Positions 1 to 8,410 of a stretch of DNA of 64,000 nt are shown piece after piece. The first letter of the stretch is position 1; every line of letters begins with the position of its first letter. The translations under genes were made by a program, and so were the position numbers. The stretch comes from Deltaproteobacteria bacterium RIFOXYA12_FULL_58_15 (GTDB lineage: Bacteria; Myxococcota; XYA12-FULL-58-9): assembly GCA_001798605.1 (NCBI GenBank), contig MGST01000016.1:1640-65639 (forward strand), in the 5' to 3' direction. The notes under the pieces were generated by a model. It saw only the letters and a program-made list of their open reading frames with translations. It ran no database searches and had not been told where the DNA came from.

Positions 1-524
1 GTGAGAAGGATCCGCGCCCCGACTTTGATGCCGTGCTTTTGTGCGAAGCCGCCGATCACCTCGACGACATAGCGTGAGGGGGCGTGCACGGTGCGCATGG
101 ATTCGGTGAGGGGTTCTGCCCGCTCAACGATGCCGATGATCTCAAGATTTTCGCCGACGAAAAACATGTCGAGGGGGATCATAGTGTTCTTCATCCAGAA
201 GGGGTGCTCTTCGGTCTCGTCGAAAATGAAGATCATGCCGTGCAATGGCTCAAGCTTCTTGCGGTGCATCAAACCACGGGCGCGGGTGTCTGAATCGCGG
301 GCGATCTCCACAATCACGGGCACCTGGCCGCTGTCGGTCACGAACGTCACGAGCGGTGTTCTGTTGCTGGCGTCGGAGTCACTTCCCAAAACAGCGCCAG
401 AGGTAGCCGCACCGGCGGTGGCCGCACCGTCACGGCAAGCAAACGAGAGCGCGAAGATGCAGCAGGGCAATAGACGGTTGTGCGTCATCACTTGGGTTGG
501 CGTCATCACTTGGGTTGGCGTCAT
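1..524 (-). CDS. DUF192 family lipoprotein, 3' end cut by window edge
   Basis: The frame runs off the left edge. After a lipoprotein-like leader (RLLPCCIFALSFAC, with Cys as lipidation site) comes a typical DUF192 domain, with the segments RGLMHRKKLEPLHGMIFIF, HPFWMKNTMIPLDMFFV and a terminal GARILL strand; only the last few residues are probably missing. DUF192 proteins are small beta-rich extracytoplasmic proteins whose function is not settled. It is the third gene of a minus-strand operon. The ATG at 522-524 overlaps the upstream stop (TGATG), and in-frame ATGs also occur at 506 and 488, because an 18-bp unit carrying stop and start is repeated three times. The start at 488 gives the more usual short signal peptide, so the N-terminus is uncertain by up to 12 residues. 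The family call is secure. Confidence 0.85.
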   Translation of the reverse strand, partial: MTPTQVMTPTQVMTHNRLLPCCIFALSFACRDGAATAGAATSGAVLGSDSDASNRTPLVTFVTDSGQVPVIVEIARDSDTRARGLMHRKKLEPLHGMIFIFDETEEHPFWMKNTMIPLDMFFVGENLEIIGIVERAEPLTESMRTVHAPSRYVVEVIGGFAQKHGIKVGARILL

Positions 525-536
525 CACTTGGGTTGG
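483..536. repeat. Three tandem copies of an 18-bp unit at a gene junction
   Basis: The unit cgtcatcacttgggttgg occurs three times head to tail at 483-500, 501-518 and 519-536. Read on the minus strand it encodes the last codons of the cysteine-rich lipoprotein (QPK), its TGA stop and the overlapping ATG of the DUF192 gene, so the stop-start signal is triplicated. Confidence 0.95.
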
Positions 537-1465
537 CAAACGTTGAGCTTCTCCACCGTGCCAGCCGGCCACACCGCAGCGGTGCTGTCGGGTTGGCAAA
601 CCAGGTTGGCGTTAGGGCATCTCTCGATGTCGGAGCTCTGGTTTGCGCCGGTGCAATCGCAGCCGAGACCGCTGCGCGGCTCACAGACCAACCGATGAAA
701 CTGGCAATCGGGTCCAAGCGGCTCGCATTTGTCGAAACAGCCGGCGTCGATGCAACTCTGGACAGATGCGGAAGCGATGTGGTTGCCTGGGCAGTAGTGA
801 ACCTCGGGGGCGACCCGCGGACAGGGGGCATAGCACTCGAGGTCGACGCACGCCGAATTTGCGACCGTGCAGCTGTGGTAACCGCGCAGGCACGCGTCGA
901 AACAACCGAGCTTCTTGCAGCTCATGGTACTGAAGTCCTCGCAGTCGCCGTTCGCTTGGCAGCCTTCGCGGAAAACGCAGAAGCGTTGACCGGCGAGTGG
1001 CCCCACATCTTGAACGGTCTTGCACCAGTAACCTTCAGGGCAATCGTCGTCGCGGCAACGGCCATCGCTGCATTGCAGTGGATCGTCGCACTCTTCGTCC
1101 AATTCACAGGTGCATTTGCCCGCGACGCAATGACCAACCTGGCCGCTGGCAAACTCGCCACCTTTGCAATCGTCGTCCAGGGTGCAGGTTTTTTGTTTGT
1201 TGGGAGGCGTGTCGATCTCGCAAGTCTGGGTGCAGTAAGGTGACAGCCCACGGTGGGTGAGGCACTGAAAGGATTCACAATCTCCGTCCCGCTCCATACG
1301 GACTACCTCTATAGTGGGTACTTCGCCGCCAATGGGATCGGAGATCTCTGTGGGAACAGTGCCGCACGTCTTCCCGAGATCGCTCTTTTCACACGCGCTC
1401 GCGCCCCATGTCGCGGCTATCGCCGCCGTGGTGGTAAATGCCAGCCGGAAACGCCCTAGGGTCAT
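524..1465 (-). CDS. Cysteine-rich lipoprotein (313 aa)
   Basis: The protein starts MTLGRFRLAF, followed by a hydrophobic stretch and a lipobox (WGASAC), so it is predicted to be a lipoprotein. The mature part carries roughly 40 Cys in short spaced pairs (for example CKGGEF, CTCELDEECDD, CDACLRGYHSC), a pattern seen in secreted disulfide-rich myxobacterial proteins. No enzyme motif is visible. The ATG at 1465 overlaps the stop of the upstream gene (ATGA), which decides this start over an in-frame ATG five codons earlier. It shares its cysteine-rich style (Asp-Cys pairs, EKSDLGKTC near the lipid anchor) with the upstream gene product (ESHDIGMPC), so the two may be distant paralogues. Function unknown. 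Confidence 0.8.
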   Translation of the reverse strand: MTLGRFRLAFTTTAAIAATWGASACEKSDLGKTCGTVPTEISDPIGGEVPTIEVVRMERDGDCESFQCLTHRGLSPYCTQTCEIDTPPNKQKTCTLDDDCKGGEFASGQVGHCVAGKCTCELDEECDDPLQCSDGRCRDDDCPEGYWCKTVQDVGPLAGQRFCVFREGCQANGDCEDFSTMSCKKLGCFDACLRGYHSCTVANSACVDLECYAPCPRVAPEVHYCPGNHIASASVQSCIDAGCFDKCEPLGPDCQFHRLVCEPRSGLGCDCTGANQSSDIERCPNANLVCQPDSTAAVWPAGTVEKLNVCQPK

Positions 1466-1953
1466 TCTCTGAAGGTACAAAGCTTGACCTCCTCACCTGC
1501 CTCGGCGTGCAATCCTTCAGCCTTGCCACCGCATTGTGACGAGGTCTCTGGGTGGCAGCACCTGAAGTCGTCTTTGAGTCCGCAATCCTTGGGACGATCA
1601 CAATGTTTCCATGTGCAGAATTTGTCGTTGGCGAACTCGCCGATGACTTGCACTTGCCTGCACTCAAATCCCGCGGGGCAGCCAGCGTCTTCGCGACACT
1701 TCTTTGAACAGTAACCGCTGCGCCCGTCGGTGGCCACGCAGATGAGATCGTCGCATGGGAACTCGACGTTTTGCTCAACGACTTCTTGCGTCACCAATCG
1801 GGTACCGCCGGTTTGGGCCGCAGGTCCGTTGAGGAGCTGCTCGCATGGCATGCCGATGTCATGGGACTCACAGGCCGCGGCGCCAACCAGCAGCAAGAAC
1901 GAGGTCATGGGAGCAAGACGTGCGGACACACCCTTCGAGTAACATGACGCCAT
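1462..1953 (-). CDS. Cysteine-rich lipoprotein (163 aa)
   Basis: This is the first gene of the minus-strand lipoprotein operon. Translation from the ATG at 1953 gives MASCYSKGVSARLAPMTSFL and a lipobox ending AAAC. The mature protein has 14 to 16 Cys, including CDDLICVATDGRSGYCSKKC and FRCCHPETSSQC, which suggests a compact disulfide-bonded extracytoplasmic fold. An upstream in-frame extension lacks a signal-peptide character and was left out. The product resembles the N-terminal third of the next gene product in its motif order (DIGMPC / DLGKTC after the lipid Cys, then Cys-pair modules), suggesting common origin. Function unknown. Confidence 0.75.
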   Translation of the reverse strand: MASCYSKGVSARLAPMTSFLLLVGAAACESHDIGMPCEQLLNGPAAQTGGTRLVTQEVVEQNVEFPCDDLICVATDGRSGYCSKKCREDAGCPAGFECRQVQVIGEFANDKFCTWKHCDRPKDCGLKDDFRCCHPETSSQCGGKAEGLHAEAGEEVKLCTFRE

Positions 1954-2185
1954 GGTTCGCAGCAAGGACTCTGACGGGACCCTAATCCGTTGACAAGCAA
2001 CGTGGTTTGGGGCGGGCGAGCCCACATGTGACGAGTGCGGTGTACCCGCGCCAGTTTTCACCGCACGGTGGCACTCGTCACAACAACTTGAAGCTGACAA
2101 CGACATTCCGTCGGATGTTTTTCGCAGACAGCCCCAGAGCGCCGGTTTCGGCGCCGATGGTCAAACGACATTTGGTGGCTTGGAC
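1954..2185. other. Non-coding flank of the IS element with a 12-bp inverted repeat
   Basis: No credible gene is present in this 232-bp stretch. It holds a perfect inverted repeat, tgtgacgagtgc at 2027-2038 and gcactcgtcaca at 2071-2082, separated by 32 bases. It could be an IS end structure or part of a terminator region; no T-run follows it. Confidence 0.6.
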
Positions 2186-3607
2186 CTATGCGGCGGCTGG
2201 CTCTTTCAGAACCATGAGCAATTTGCGTCGCGCTTCGATGATGCCAGCCATCTTCTCGGCTTGTTCGCTGATTTGCACAACGAGACGGCCGGCGTGGCTG
2301 ATGATGCGTGCCGGTAAGGTCAGCACCATCGCGCGCAATTTCTTTGGTCGCGCCGATTCGTACTCGGCCCGTAAGGCCAAGCTCTTGAGCCCGCTCAAAA
2401 TATTGTACGTCAACGCGCTTAGGCGGTACCACGCCGCGTTGGCACCAAGCCTCGCGCAAGGCGGCACGCCGGCTCCCAGCTCGTTTTTCATCACATCATG
2501 GACCAACTCGATGGTCCCAGCCTTTTGCCAATGCCAACGGAGCAGAACTGCCACCTGGCCTTGGCGGTTGGTCACCACGGCCAGATATTTTGTATCGTTT
2601 CCCGCGGCGAACAGTAACCCCTGCCGTTTGCGGATGCGTACCGCCAAATAGCGCAAAGGCTGCGCTGTCTTCGACCATTTGTCCCCTGGTGTAAACTCCA
2701 CCTCAGTGCAGTACACAGTCTCATCAATGCGCTCTTCCAGAACCACCCATTGTTCCTCGGGAACTTTTTTGCACACTGCCTGCAGCGCCTCGGTCATGTC
2801 CGCCCCAATCGTAAAGCCGATATGGCCCTGCGGGCCGTTCGCGCGGTTTTCGTTTGCCAGCCATTTGAGCACGTCGATGTCGTAGCTGGCTGTGTCCGCG
2901 CGAAAATAGTACTCGCAGATCCATTTGGGCAGCATGGCAAAGCCTCGCTTGATCAGCGGCAGATTTTCCATGCCGGCGCCAACGTTGCCGTCGCGGTATT
3001 CATCGCCGACAACCTGGTCTGCCTCCACCCAATAAATAGCGGCTGGTTGATAGCCGCGGCCCTTTTTGTAGTGCGCCTTGGCTTGTTTCTTGTGCGACTC
3101 CTGAATCGTCGCATCATGGTCCAACGTCGCGCGTCGTAAACCAAGGTGTTTGGCGATGCGCCGTGTAAATTCCTCGTTGACCTTACCCAACCCGGCCAAC
3201 GCCGCGTTCTCCTCTACAATGTACGCCTCGCGGTCCTTCTGCTTGGCGTTTTCTTGCGCCGCCAGCAGAAGGCCATCGTCGTGAAACTCATAAAGAAGCT
3301 GCAATAGCGTTGATGCTGAAGCTGGCGTGCGGCCGAGCAAACGACAGAGTCCAGGGTCGGCGTGCAAAATCCGCACGTCATCCACGCAATCGCCGCCGGT
3401 GGCGAGGGTCAGCACGATGTCGGCTATTTTATCGAAGTCGCTATGACCCCCTTGTCGCTGTTGAATCCGCACATGTTTTGCCACGAGTTCTCGCAGGCCG
3501 AATACGCGCATCATCTCGTAGACCAATGTTGCGCCGGCACGAGCTGTGACACCGTCGCCGCCCGGAACCACTTCGATCGAGAAAGGCAGCAGAGACTGGA
3601 AGCACAT
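2186..3607 (-). CDS. IS1380 family transposase
   Basis: The 473-aa product has the layout of IS1380 DDE transposases: an N-terminal segment with the GDCVDDVRILHADPGLCRLL type of motif (residues about 85-110), the first catalytic Asp in LDHDATI (about residue 165), and the C-terminal WHWQKAGTIELVHDVMKN block, which contains the expected Glu. Length matches the family and no frameshift or internal stop is seen, so the gene looks intact. Its ATG overlaps the TAA of the upstream accessory gene, implying coupled translation. The family call is firm; present-day activity is not known. Confidence 0.88.
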   Translation of the reverse strand: MCFQSLLPFSIEVVPGGDGVTARAGATLVYEMMRVFGLRELVAKHVRIQQRQGGHSDFDKIADIVLTLATGGDCVDDVRILHADPGLCRLLGRTPASASTLLQLLYEFHDDGLLLAAQENAKQKDREAYIVEENAALAGLGKVNEEFTRRIAKHLGLRRATLDHDATIQESHKKQAKAHYKKGRGYQPAAIYWVEADQVVGDEYRDGNVGAGMENLPLIKRGFAMLPKWICEYYFRADTASYDIDVLKWLANENRANGPQGHIGFTIGADMTEALQAVCKKVPEEQWVVLEERIDETVYCTEVEFTPGDKWSKTAQPLRYLAVRIRKRQGLLFAAGNDTKYLAVVTNRQGQVAVLLRWHWQKAGTIELVHDVMKNELGAGVPPCARLGANAAWYRLSALTYNILSGLKSLALRAEYESARPKKLRAMVLTLPARIISHAGRLVVQISEQAEKMAGIIEARRKLLMVLKEPAAA

Positions 3608-3951
3608 TAGCGTTTCCCTCGTCGCCGTTTGCGAACTTCACGTCGTAACTCTGCCACCTCGCAGGCCGTCAGTTCTTCGACCAACTGCCAAAGTCGGTGG
3701 TACGCCTCAATGCGTTGCCGCACGGCATCAACATCTTCCGGCCGGATATGAATAGCGTGAGCGCGTCCCTCAACCTTAACCGAGAGGTAGATGCCCGGAT
3801 GGCGACGTTCCGGGTCGGTGGCGCAGCCACAATAGGAGTTGCCGCACTTGCGGCGGCGCTCGACCAACGAGCCACGCATCAAAGGCTCAAAGGTCAACGC
3901 ACGCAGTTTGTCTTTAGCTCGTCTTCGTCGGTCCTGGATGGCATCGCTCAT
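3607..3951 (-). CDS. DUF6788-like IS accessory protein (114 aa)
   Basis: This small basic protein has a core RGSLVERRRKCGNSYCGC followed by HPGIYLSVKVEGRAHAIHI, then a helical region rich in Arg and Glu. The CGNSYCGC cysteine knuckle followed by a YLS strand is characteristic of short proteins (DUF6788-like, from memory) found next to transposases. It lies immediately upstream of the IS1380 transposase, with TAATG overlap, so it is probably part of the element and may bind DNA or help the transposase. Its exact role is unknown. The ATG at 3951 is the only good start. Confidence 0.75.
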   Translation of the reverse strand: MSDAIQDRRRRAKDKLRALTFEPLMRGSLVERRRKCGNSYCGCATDPERRHPGIYLSVKVEGRAHAIHIRPEDVDAVRQRIEAYHRLWQLVEELTACEVAELRREVRKRRRGKR

Positions 3952-4104
3952 GTTGGTCTGTCTACCACCATGCCAGCCACGGTGCGAGCAAAATCCTCAC
4001 CCATTGGGTTAGAAAATCCTCAATCAGATCGATCGGCTCTGTAGTTGTCTACGGAACAGGGCGGGATGTCTCCCACCAGTTGCCTTTATCGACGCCCAGA
4101 ATGA

Positions 4105-4133
4105 TTGACACCGCCAGGGACCCCTAATAGCCT
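4105..4133 (+). promoter_or_regulatory. Possible sigma-70-type promoter of the Glt locus
   Basis: TTGACA at 4105-4110 is followed after 17 bases by TAGCCT at 4128-4133. This is 31 bases before the chosen GTG start of the first Glt gene. The -35 box is perfect; the -10 box matches at only three positions. Confidence 0.4.
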
Positions 4134-4163
4134 CTTGATTGGATCTTGAGCACTGGAGTGGCC

Positions 4164-5036
4164 GTGAATCGGTTACTGTTTTTTATCTCTGCCCTCTTCG
4201 TTGTGGGTGCGTTAGTCTCCGCACCCTCGCATGGTTGGGCGCAAGCTGATGACTCCCTTGACGACGAGCTGGATGCTCCCATCGGTGGTCCGCCACCTTC
4301 TAAGGAGCGCACCAACCCGCCTGCGGGTGATGATTTCCTCGACGACGAGCTCGAGGGCGGGGGCGGCTCCGGCAAACCCGCGGCAGCCCCGGCGGCCGCC
4401 GCGGCCAAAGTGACCGAAGAGGCGAGTGAGGAGAGCCCAGCAGCGCAGGACCGCATCAAAGCAGTGCCGCGCAAGGCTGTTCTCAAGATGGGGCGATTGG
4501 AGCTGGGTGCGTTCGCCACGTTCAGCGTCAATGACGCTTTTTGGCAACACTACGCTGCGAGCGGTTCGGTCATTTACTATCCCCATGATGCCTTCGGTAT
4601 CGGCCTCGGGGTCGACTACATGTATGCGCACGCACGTCAAAGCAATCTCGATGTGGTAAGGCAGACCTTGACGTCCGTGCCGGCCACCTTTGAGAAGCCA
4701 CGGCTTTTTGCGCATCTCGATTTCTACTGGGTGCCCATCTACGGCAAGATAAGCTTGTTCAATACTCAGATTGTTCACTTTGACTTCTACGCGACCGCCG
4801 GTGTCGGTTTCGCGACCTCGTTTGGTTCGGCGCAACCGCCCGCGGTCAACGGCGGCATTGGCCAGCGGTTCTTCGTGAGTGATTGGTTGGCGTTGCGCTT
4901 TGAAGTGCGCAGCCACTTGTTTGTCGACACTGCTGACGTTGAAGGCTTTGAACGTTCTGACGTGCAGAACTACGTCATGGCTATGGCAGGGGTGAGTTTC
5001 TATCTTCCACCTTCATTCGAGTACACCTACAGATGA
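4164..5036 (+). CDS. gltB: Outer-membrane beta-barrel, GltA/GltB-like, first copy
   Basis: The product has a signal peptide (MNRLLFFISALFVV, cleavage near HGWAQA), a low-complexity Asp/Pro/Ala linker with two DDELD-type repeats, and then about 190 residues of alternating aromatic strands ending in a C-terminal aromatic residue region (FEYTYR), typical of an outer-membrane barrel. It is clearly paralogous to the next gene product: both share GRLEL, VPIYGKISLF / SPIYGKLSLL and a C-terminal VSFYLPPSFE / VCFYLPPTFE. In M. xanthus, GltA and GltB are a pair of porin-like barrels in the gliding complex; which copy corresponds to which is not decided here. The GTG at 4164, with GGAG 5 bases upstream, is preferred over an in-frame TTG at 4146. 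Confidence 0.7.
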   Translation: MNRLLFFISALFVVGALVSAPSHGWAQADDSLDDELDAPIGGPPPSKERTNPPAGDDFLDDELEGGGGSGKPAAAPAAAAAKVTEEASEESPAAQDRIKAVPRKAVLKMGRLELGAFATFSVNDAFWQHYAASGSVIYYPHDAFGIGLGVDYMYAHARQSNLDVVRQTLTSVPATFEKPRLFAHLDFYWVPIYGKISLFNTQIVHFDFYATAGVGFATSFGSAQPPAVNGGIGQRFFVSDWLALRFEVRSHLFVDTADVEGFERSDVQNYVMAMAGVSFYLPPSFEYTYR

Positions 5037-5755
5037 TGCCCAAAATCATATTGCTGATTCTGTCACTGGCGTTGCCTGTCAATGCGTGGGCAGCAGAGGA
5101 CGAAGCGGTCCAGGAAGAGGATCTCGGTGCGCGAGCAGGCGCTGGCCCAGAGCGCAAGACCCTCGCCGAACGGATCCCGGCGGTCACCGGCAGAGTGTTC
5201 GCCAAGAGCGGCAGGTTGGAGCTCTCGCCAGGTTTCGGTTTGTCTCTGAACGATCCATTTTATGACCACATTGTGGCCTCTGGGGCGGTTGCCTACCACG
5301 TCACTGAGTGGTTGTGGATAGGTGGTTCGGCGGATTTCTACATTTCGCCATCGAGCACAATTGCCGTTGCCAATCGTGATCCAGAGCAGTTTGACTACAA
5401 CCGGCCTGTCTACACAGCTCGTCTCGAGGTCGGCTGGTCGCCCATTTACGGCAAGCTCAGCTTACTCGCCGAGCAGGTGTTCCATTTCGATACCTATGTC
5501 TCTGCTGGAGTCGGGGTCGTGGGGCCAAGCGAGACCGATGCGACCTTGGCGGGCACCTTTGCCATTGGCGAGCACTTTTTTATCAATGAATGGATGGCGT
5601 TCAAGCTTGAGCTACGGGATCAGATCTTCGGGTTGGCCCGCGCACCCGCAAAGAACAAAGACAAAGAGCTGCAGAACTTCCTGTCAGCAACTCTGGGAGT
5701 CTGTTTCTATCTGCCACCGACCTTTGAGGTTGAGGCAGCAGGTGCTAATCCATGA
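5033..5755 (+). CDS. gltA: Outer-membrane beta-barrel, GltA/GltB-like, second copy
   Basis: The 240-aa protein opens with a clean signal peptide (MMPKIILLILSLALPVNA, then WAAED). A short acidic linker precedes a barrel of similar length to that of its upstream paralogue, with matching motifs GRLELSPGFGLSLND, WSPIYGKLSLL, HFDTYVSAGVG and FYLPPTFEVE near the C-terminus. The ATG overlaps the previous stop by 4 bases (ATGATG), so the pair is translationally coupled and probably made in fixed ratio. Both are inferred to be outer-membrane parts of the Glt complex. The gltA/gltB assignment between the two copies is arbitrary; family membership is more secure than the individual symbol. Confidence 0.7.
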   Translation: MMPKIILLILSLALPVNAWAAEDEAVQEEDLGARAGAGPERKTLAERIPAVTGRVFAKSGRLELSPGFGLSLNDPFYDHIVASGAVAYHVTEWLWIGGSADFYISPSSTIAVANRDPEQFDYNRPVYTARLEVGWSPIYGKLSLLAEQVFHFDTYVSAGVGVVGPSETDATLAGTFAIGEHFFINEWMAFKLELRDQIFGLARAPAKNKDKELQNFLSATLGVCFYLPPTFEVEAAGANP

Positions 5756-8235
5756 TGTCGCGGAACACAGCAGGCGGAGGTGTCGTGACCTACTTGCGAT
5801 CCATCGGCTTGGTTCTGGCGCTGCTCTTCGTTCCCGCAGTGGGACTGCCGAGTGTCAGCGTCGATTCCCACGGACCCGTGCAAATCAAGGGCGACGAGGA
5901 CGGGTCCTCTCTTGTGGCAAAGCGCAAGCGCAGCAAAGGCAAGAACAAGCGCAAGGCCAAGAAACAGGCCAAGAAGACCGAAGCCGACACCGAAGCCGAA
6001 GAAGCGGCCGGTGCCCTCTTTGATACCCCTGCGCCTGTGGGGGAGGGTGGCACTTCTACGGCGCCTGGCCCCGATGCTGCTGTGGACGAGACGACGCTCG
6101 ATCTCAGTGGAGCTGGGACTGACACCGAGGAGGCGAAAAAAGAGCTGCTGATGCGGACGGAGGAGCCCAAAGCAGAGGAAGACACGGGCAAGGGCAAGCG
6201 GCGCAAGAAGAAGAAGCAAGACCCAGGCTCCTTCGATTTTGGTGGTGGCGTGCAGCTCGACTTTGGTGGTGAAGGAATCGACTTTGGTGAAGGCGACCTC
6301 GCCGACTTTGACCTTGAGTTCCAAGTCGATAGCGCTGAGCGGGAGCGATTCGATGAAGCCATGACGAAGATGTCCGATGAGGACTACCCCGAGGCTGCCT
6401 TGGCGTTTCGCACCTTCCTCGAGGATCCGAAATATGGCGAGTTCAAGGGGGAGTCCGAATACCAGCTGGCCAAGGCGCTTTATAAGATGGGATTTCTCGA
6501 TTCTTCGCTCACGCGCTTCAAGACCATCCTCGATCAAGGGCCCGCGCACCGTCGTTATCGCAAGTCGATTGAGTGGTTGTTTTTTATCTCCCGTAAGATG
6601 GCTGACGAGACGCCCGTCCTTGCGGAGCTCGCACAGTTTCGCAATGTCACCTTTCCTAAGGCCTACCGCAATGAGTACTTTTATCTACTGAGCAAGTACC
6701 TGTTCATCCAAGCTGAGGATTTCGAGGTCTCGCGGATGGAGCGGGCCATGATCGAACGGGCGAAGAAGTCGGGTGTCGACAAGCTCGATTTTGATGGCAT
6801 GGACGGCTTCATGGGTGAGGGAGCCTTTGACGCGGCGGGCGGCGGTATTGACTTTGGTGGCGGAGAAGGCGGCGGCTTTGACTTTGGTGGCGGAGAAAGC
6901 GGTGGTGGTGGTGACGACAGTGGCTTCGACTTTGGCTCGGGGGCCAGCGGATCCGACAGTGGCAGCAGCGATGGTGGCGGCGGTTTCGATTTCGGTGGCG
7001 GTGGCGCTGAGGGTGGTGGGGCTTTTGATTTTGGCGGCGGAGGCGAAACAGCGCCGCCCGAGGACGCGGTGGCGAAGGACGCCGGTCCCGTGCGCGAGGC
7101 CGCGCCACAGACCGCCTCTGAGGCGATTCGCCAGGGTCTTGAGCTCGTGGTGCAGGTAGAACAAGAGAGTAAGTTCTATCCCCGCGCCAAGTATCTCGAA
7201 GGGTTGCTCAACTACTTGCGTGGTGGGGCGGGCACAACCGAGGAGGAGCAGAAGGCGCACCAGGCGGCTGTGGCCGCCTTCCAGGAAGTGGTGCGGGTTC
7301 TCAACCCCCGTGAAGCCACGCGGCTCGATCCGCAGCTACGTGAGATGGCGTTTCTAAGCCTGGCGAGAATTCATTACGGCTACCGTCAGTTCAATCGCAG
7401 CGTTTACTACTTTGACTTGATTGATCGTGACTCAGAGAACTGGCTGACCGCTCTATTCGAGGCGTCGTGGGCCTATTATCGCCGTGGCGACTACGAGAAA
7501 GCGTTGGGCAATCTGTTGACCTTGCACTCGCCGTTCTTCGAGAAGGAGTATTTCCCCGAGTCGCAGCTGGTCAAAGCGATTATATACTTCGAAGCGTGTC
7601 GTTATCAGGAGACCCGCAGCATCGTCGATTCTTTCTATGGCCGATTCAAAGACGTCATGAAGGAAATCGAAAAGATCGCTGAGTCAAAGGAGGCACCCGA
7701 GCTTCTCTACGATCGCATTGTGGCGAAACAACAACTGGAATCACAAGAGGGTGCCGGCGACGACGTTGCCCAACGGTTGGTGTCATTGGCGCTCGCCGAT
7801 CCGACAATTCGCACCGCTCGCAATGTTGTGCAGCAGACAAAAGACGATATCGCGATGGCGAAAGAGATGGCAGCCGAATTCCGAGAAGCGCGAATTGGCC
7901 AAGAGGTCTACGACGAGCTGCAGGAGTTGTCGGCACAGAGGGCCCGGGCTGCAGGCGAAGCCACACGTCAAAAATTCGAACGTGAGCTCTTTGACCTCAA
8001 GGGGCTTCTGGCGCAAGCGTTGCGCATCAAGATTGAGGTGGTTTCTGCGGAGAAGGCAGTTCTGCAGGCCAAGATCAAGGGCGAGCCCCCTCCTGATCCG
8101 ATAGTTCCCGCAGTGGCACGTTCGGTGGTCGGGGACGAGCAACTCTACTGGCCCTACGAGGGTGAGTATTGGCGTGATGAACTCGGCACCTATGAGCTCG
8201 ATTTCAGCATGTGTCGGCCGCTGGCAGGTCCCTGA
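5752..8235 (+). CDS. gltC: TPR protein with FDFGGG repeats, GltC-like
   Basis: An 827-aa exported protein: signal peptide near the N-terminus (YLRSIGLVLALLFVPAVG), a Lys/Arg-rich segment (residues about 60-85), an acidic Gly/Asp segment (about 160-190), TPR-like helices (about 200-330), a Gly-rich insertion with FDFGGG-type repeats (about 355-440), and a second helical TPR region (about 455-680), ending in an alanine-rich coiled coil and a short WPYEGEYW motif. It overlaps the upstream barrel gene by 4 bases. Position directly after two GltA/B-like barrels, TPR content and export fit GltC of M. xanthus, a periplasmic TPR protein. The Gly-rich insertions make it longer than I expect for GltC, so the assignment is by context. 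Confidence 0.6.
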   Translation: MMSRNTAGGGVVTYLRSIGLVLALLFVPAVGLPSVSVDSHGPVQIKGDEDGSSLVAKRKRSKGKNKRKAKKQAKKTEADTEAEEAAGALFDTPAPVGEGGTSTAPGPDAAVDETTLDLSGAGTDTEEAKKELLMRTEEPKAEEDTGKGKRRKKKKQDPGSFDFGGGVQLDFGGEGIDFGEGDLADFDLEFQVDSAERERFDEAMTKMSDEDYPEAALAFRTFLEDPKYGEFKGESEYQLAKALYKMGFLDSSLTRFKTILDQGPAHRRYRKSIEWLFFISRKMADETPVLAELAQFRNVTFPKAYRNEYFYLLSKYLFIQAEDFEVSRMERAMIERAKKSGVDKLDFDGMDGFMGEGAFDAAGGGIDFGGGEGGGFDFGGGESGGGGDDSGFDFGSGASGSDSGSSDGGGGFDFGGGGAEGGGAFDFGGGGETAPPEDAVAKDAGPVREAAPQTASEAIRQGLELVVQVEQESKFYPRAKYLEGLLNYLRGGAGTTEEEQKAHQAAVAAFQEVVRVLNPREATRLDPQLREMAFLSLARIHYGYRQFNRSVYYFDLIDRDSENWLTALFEASWAYYRRGDYEKALGNLLTLHSPFFEKEYFPESQLVKAIIYFEACRYQETRSIVDSFYGRFKDVMKEIEKIAESKEAPELLYDRIVAKQQLESQEGAGDDVAQRLVSLALADPTIRTARNVVQQTKDDIAMAKEMAAEFREARIGQEVYDELQELSAQRARAAGEATRQKFERELFDLKGLLAQALRIKIEVVSAEKAVLQAKIKGEPPPDPIVPAVARSVVGDEQLYWPYEGEYWRDELGTYELDFSMCRPLAGP

Positions 8236-8410
8236 GCTGCACAGACCATTGTCCGTCTGGGGGCTTGCGATTCGATGTCATCGGTTGGCTGTGAAGCGTT
8301 TGTCTTTTGGGTTTGGAGTGGGCTGGGTCGCAGATGATGGCGGCCATTTGCGAGGAGTCGGTCGGTCACTCATGGCCGTTCGCGTTTAGGAGCTGAGAGT
8401 GGGAGCTTCA

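Larger units (their letters stand above)
2186..3951 (-). mobile_element. IS1380-like insertion sequence (two genes; ends not resolved)
   Basis: A transposase and a small accessory gene overlap by stop-start (TAATG at 3607) and are flanked by about 200 bp of non-coding DNA on both sides. I compared the flanks by eye and could not find convincing terminal inverted repeats or a target duplication, so only the coding span is given. The element lies between the lipoprotein operon and the Glt locus and reads away from the latter. Confidence 0.75.

Noticed and set aside
430-831. Minus-strand open frame over the Cys-rich lipoprotein end
   Set aside because: It overlaps the clear lipoprotein frame; its repeated NPSDDA units come from the 18-bp tandem repeat read in another phase.
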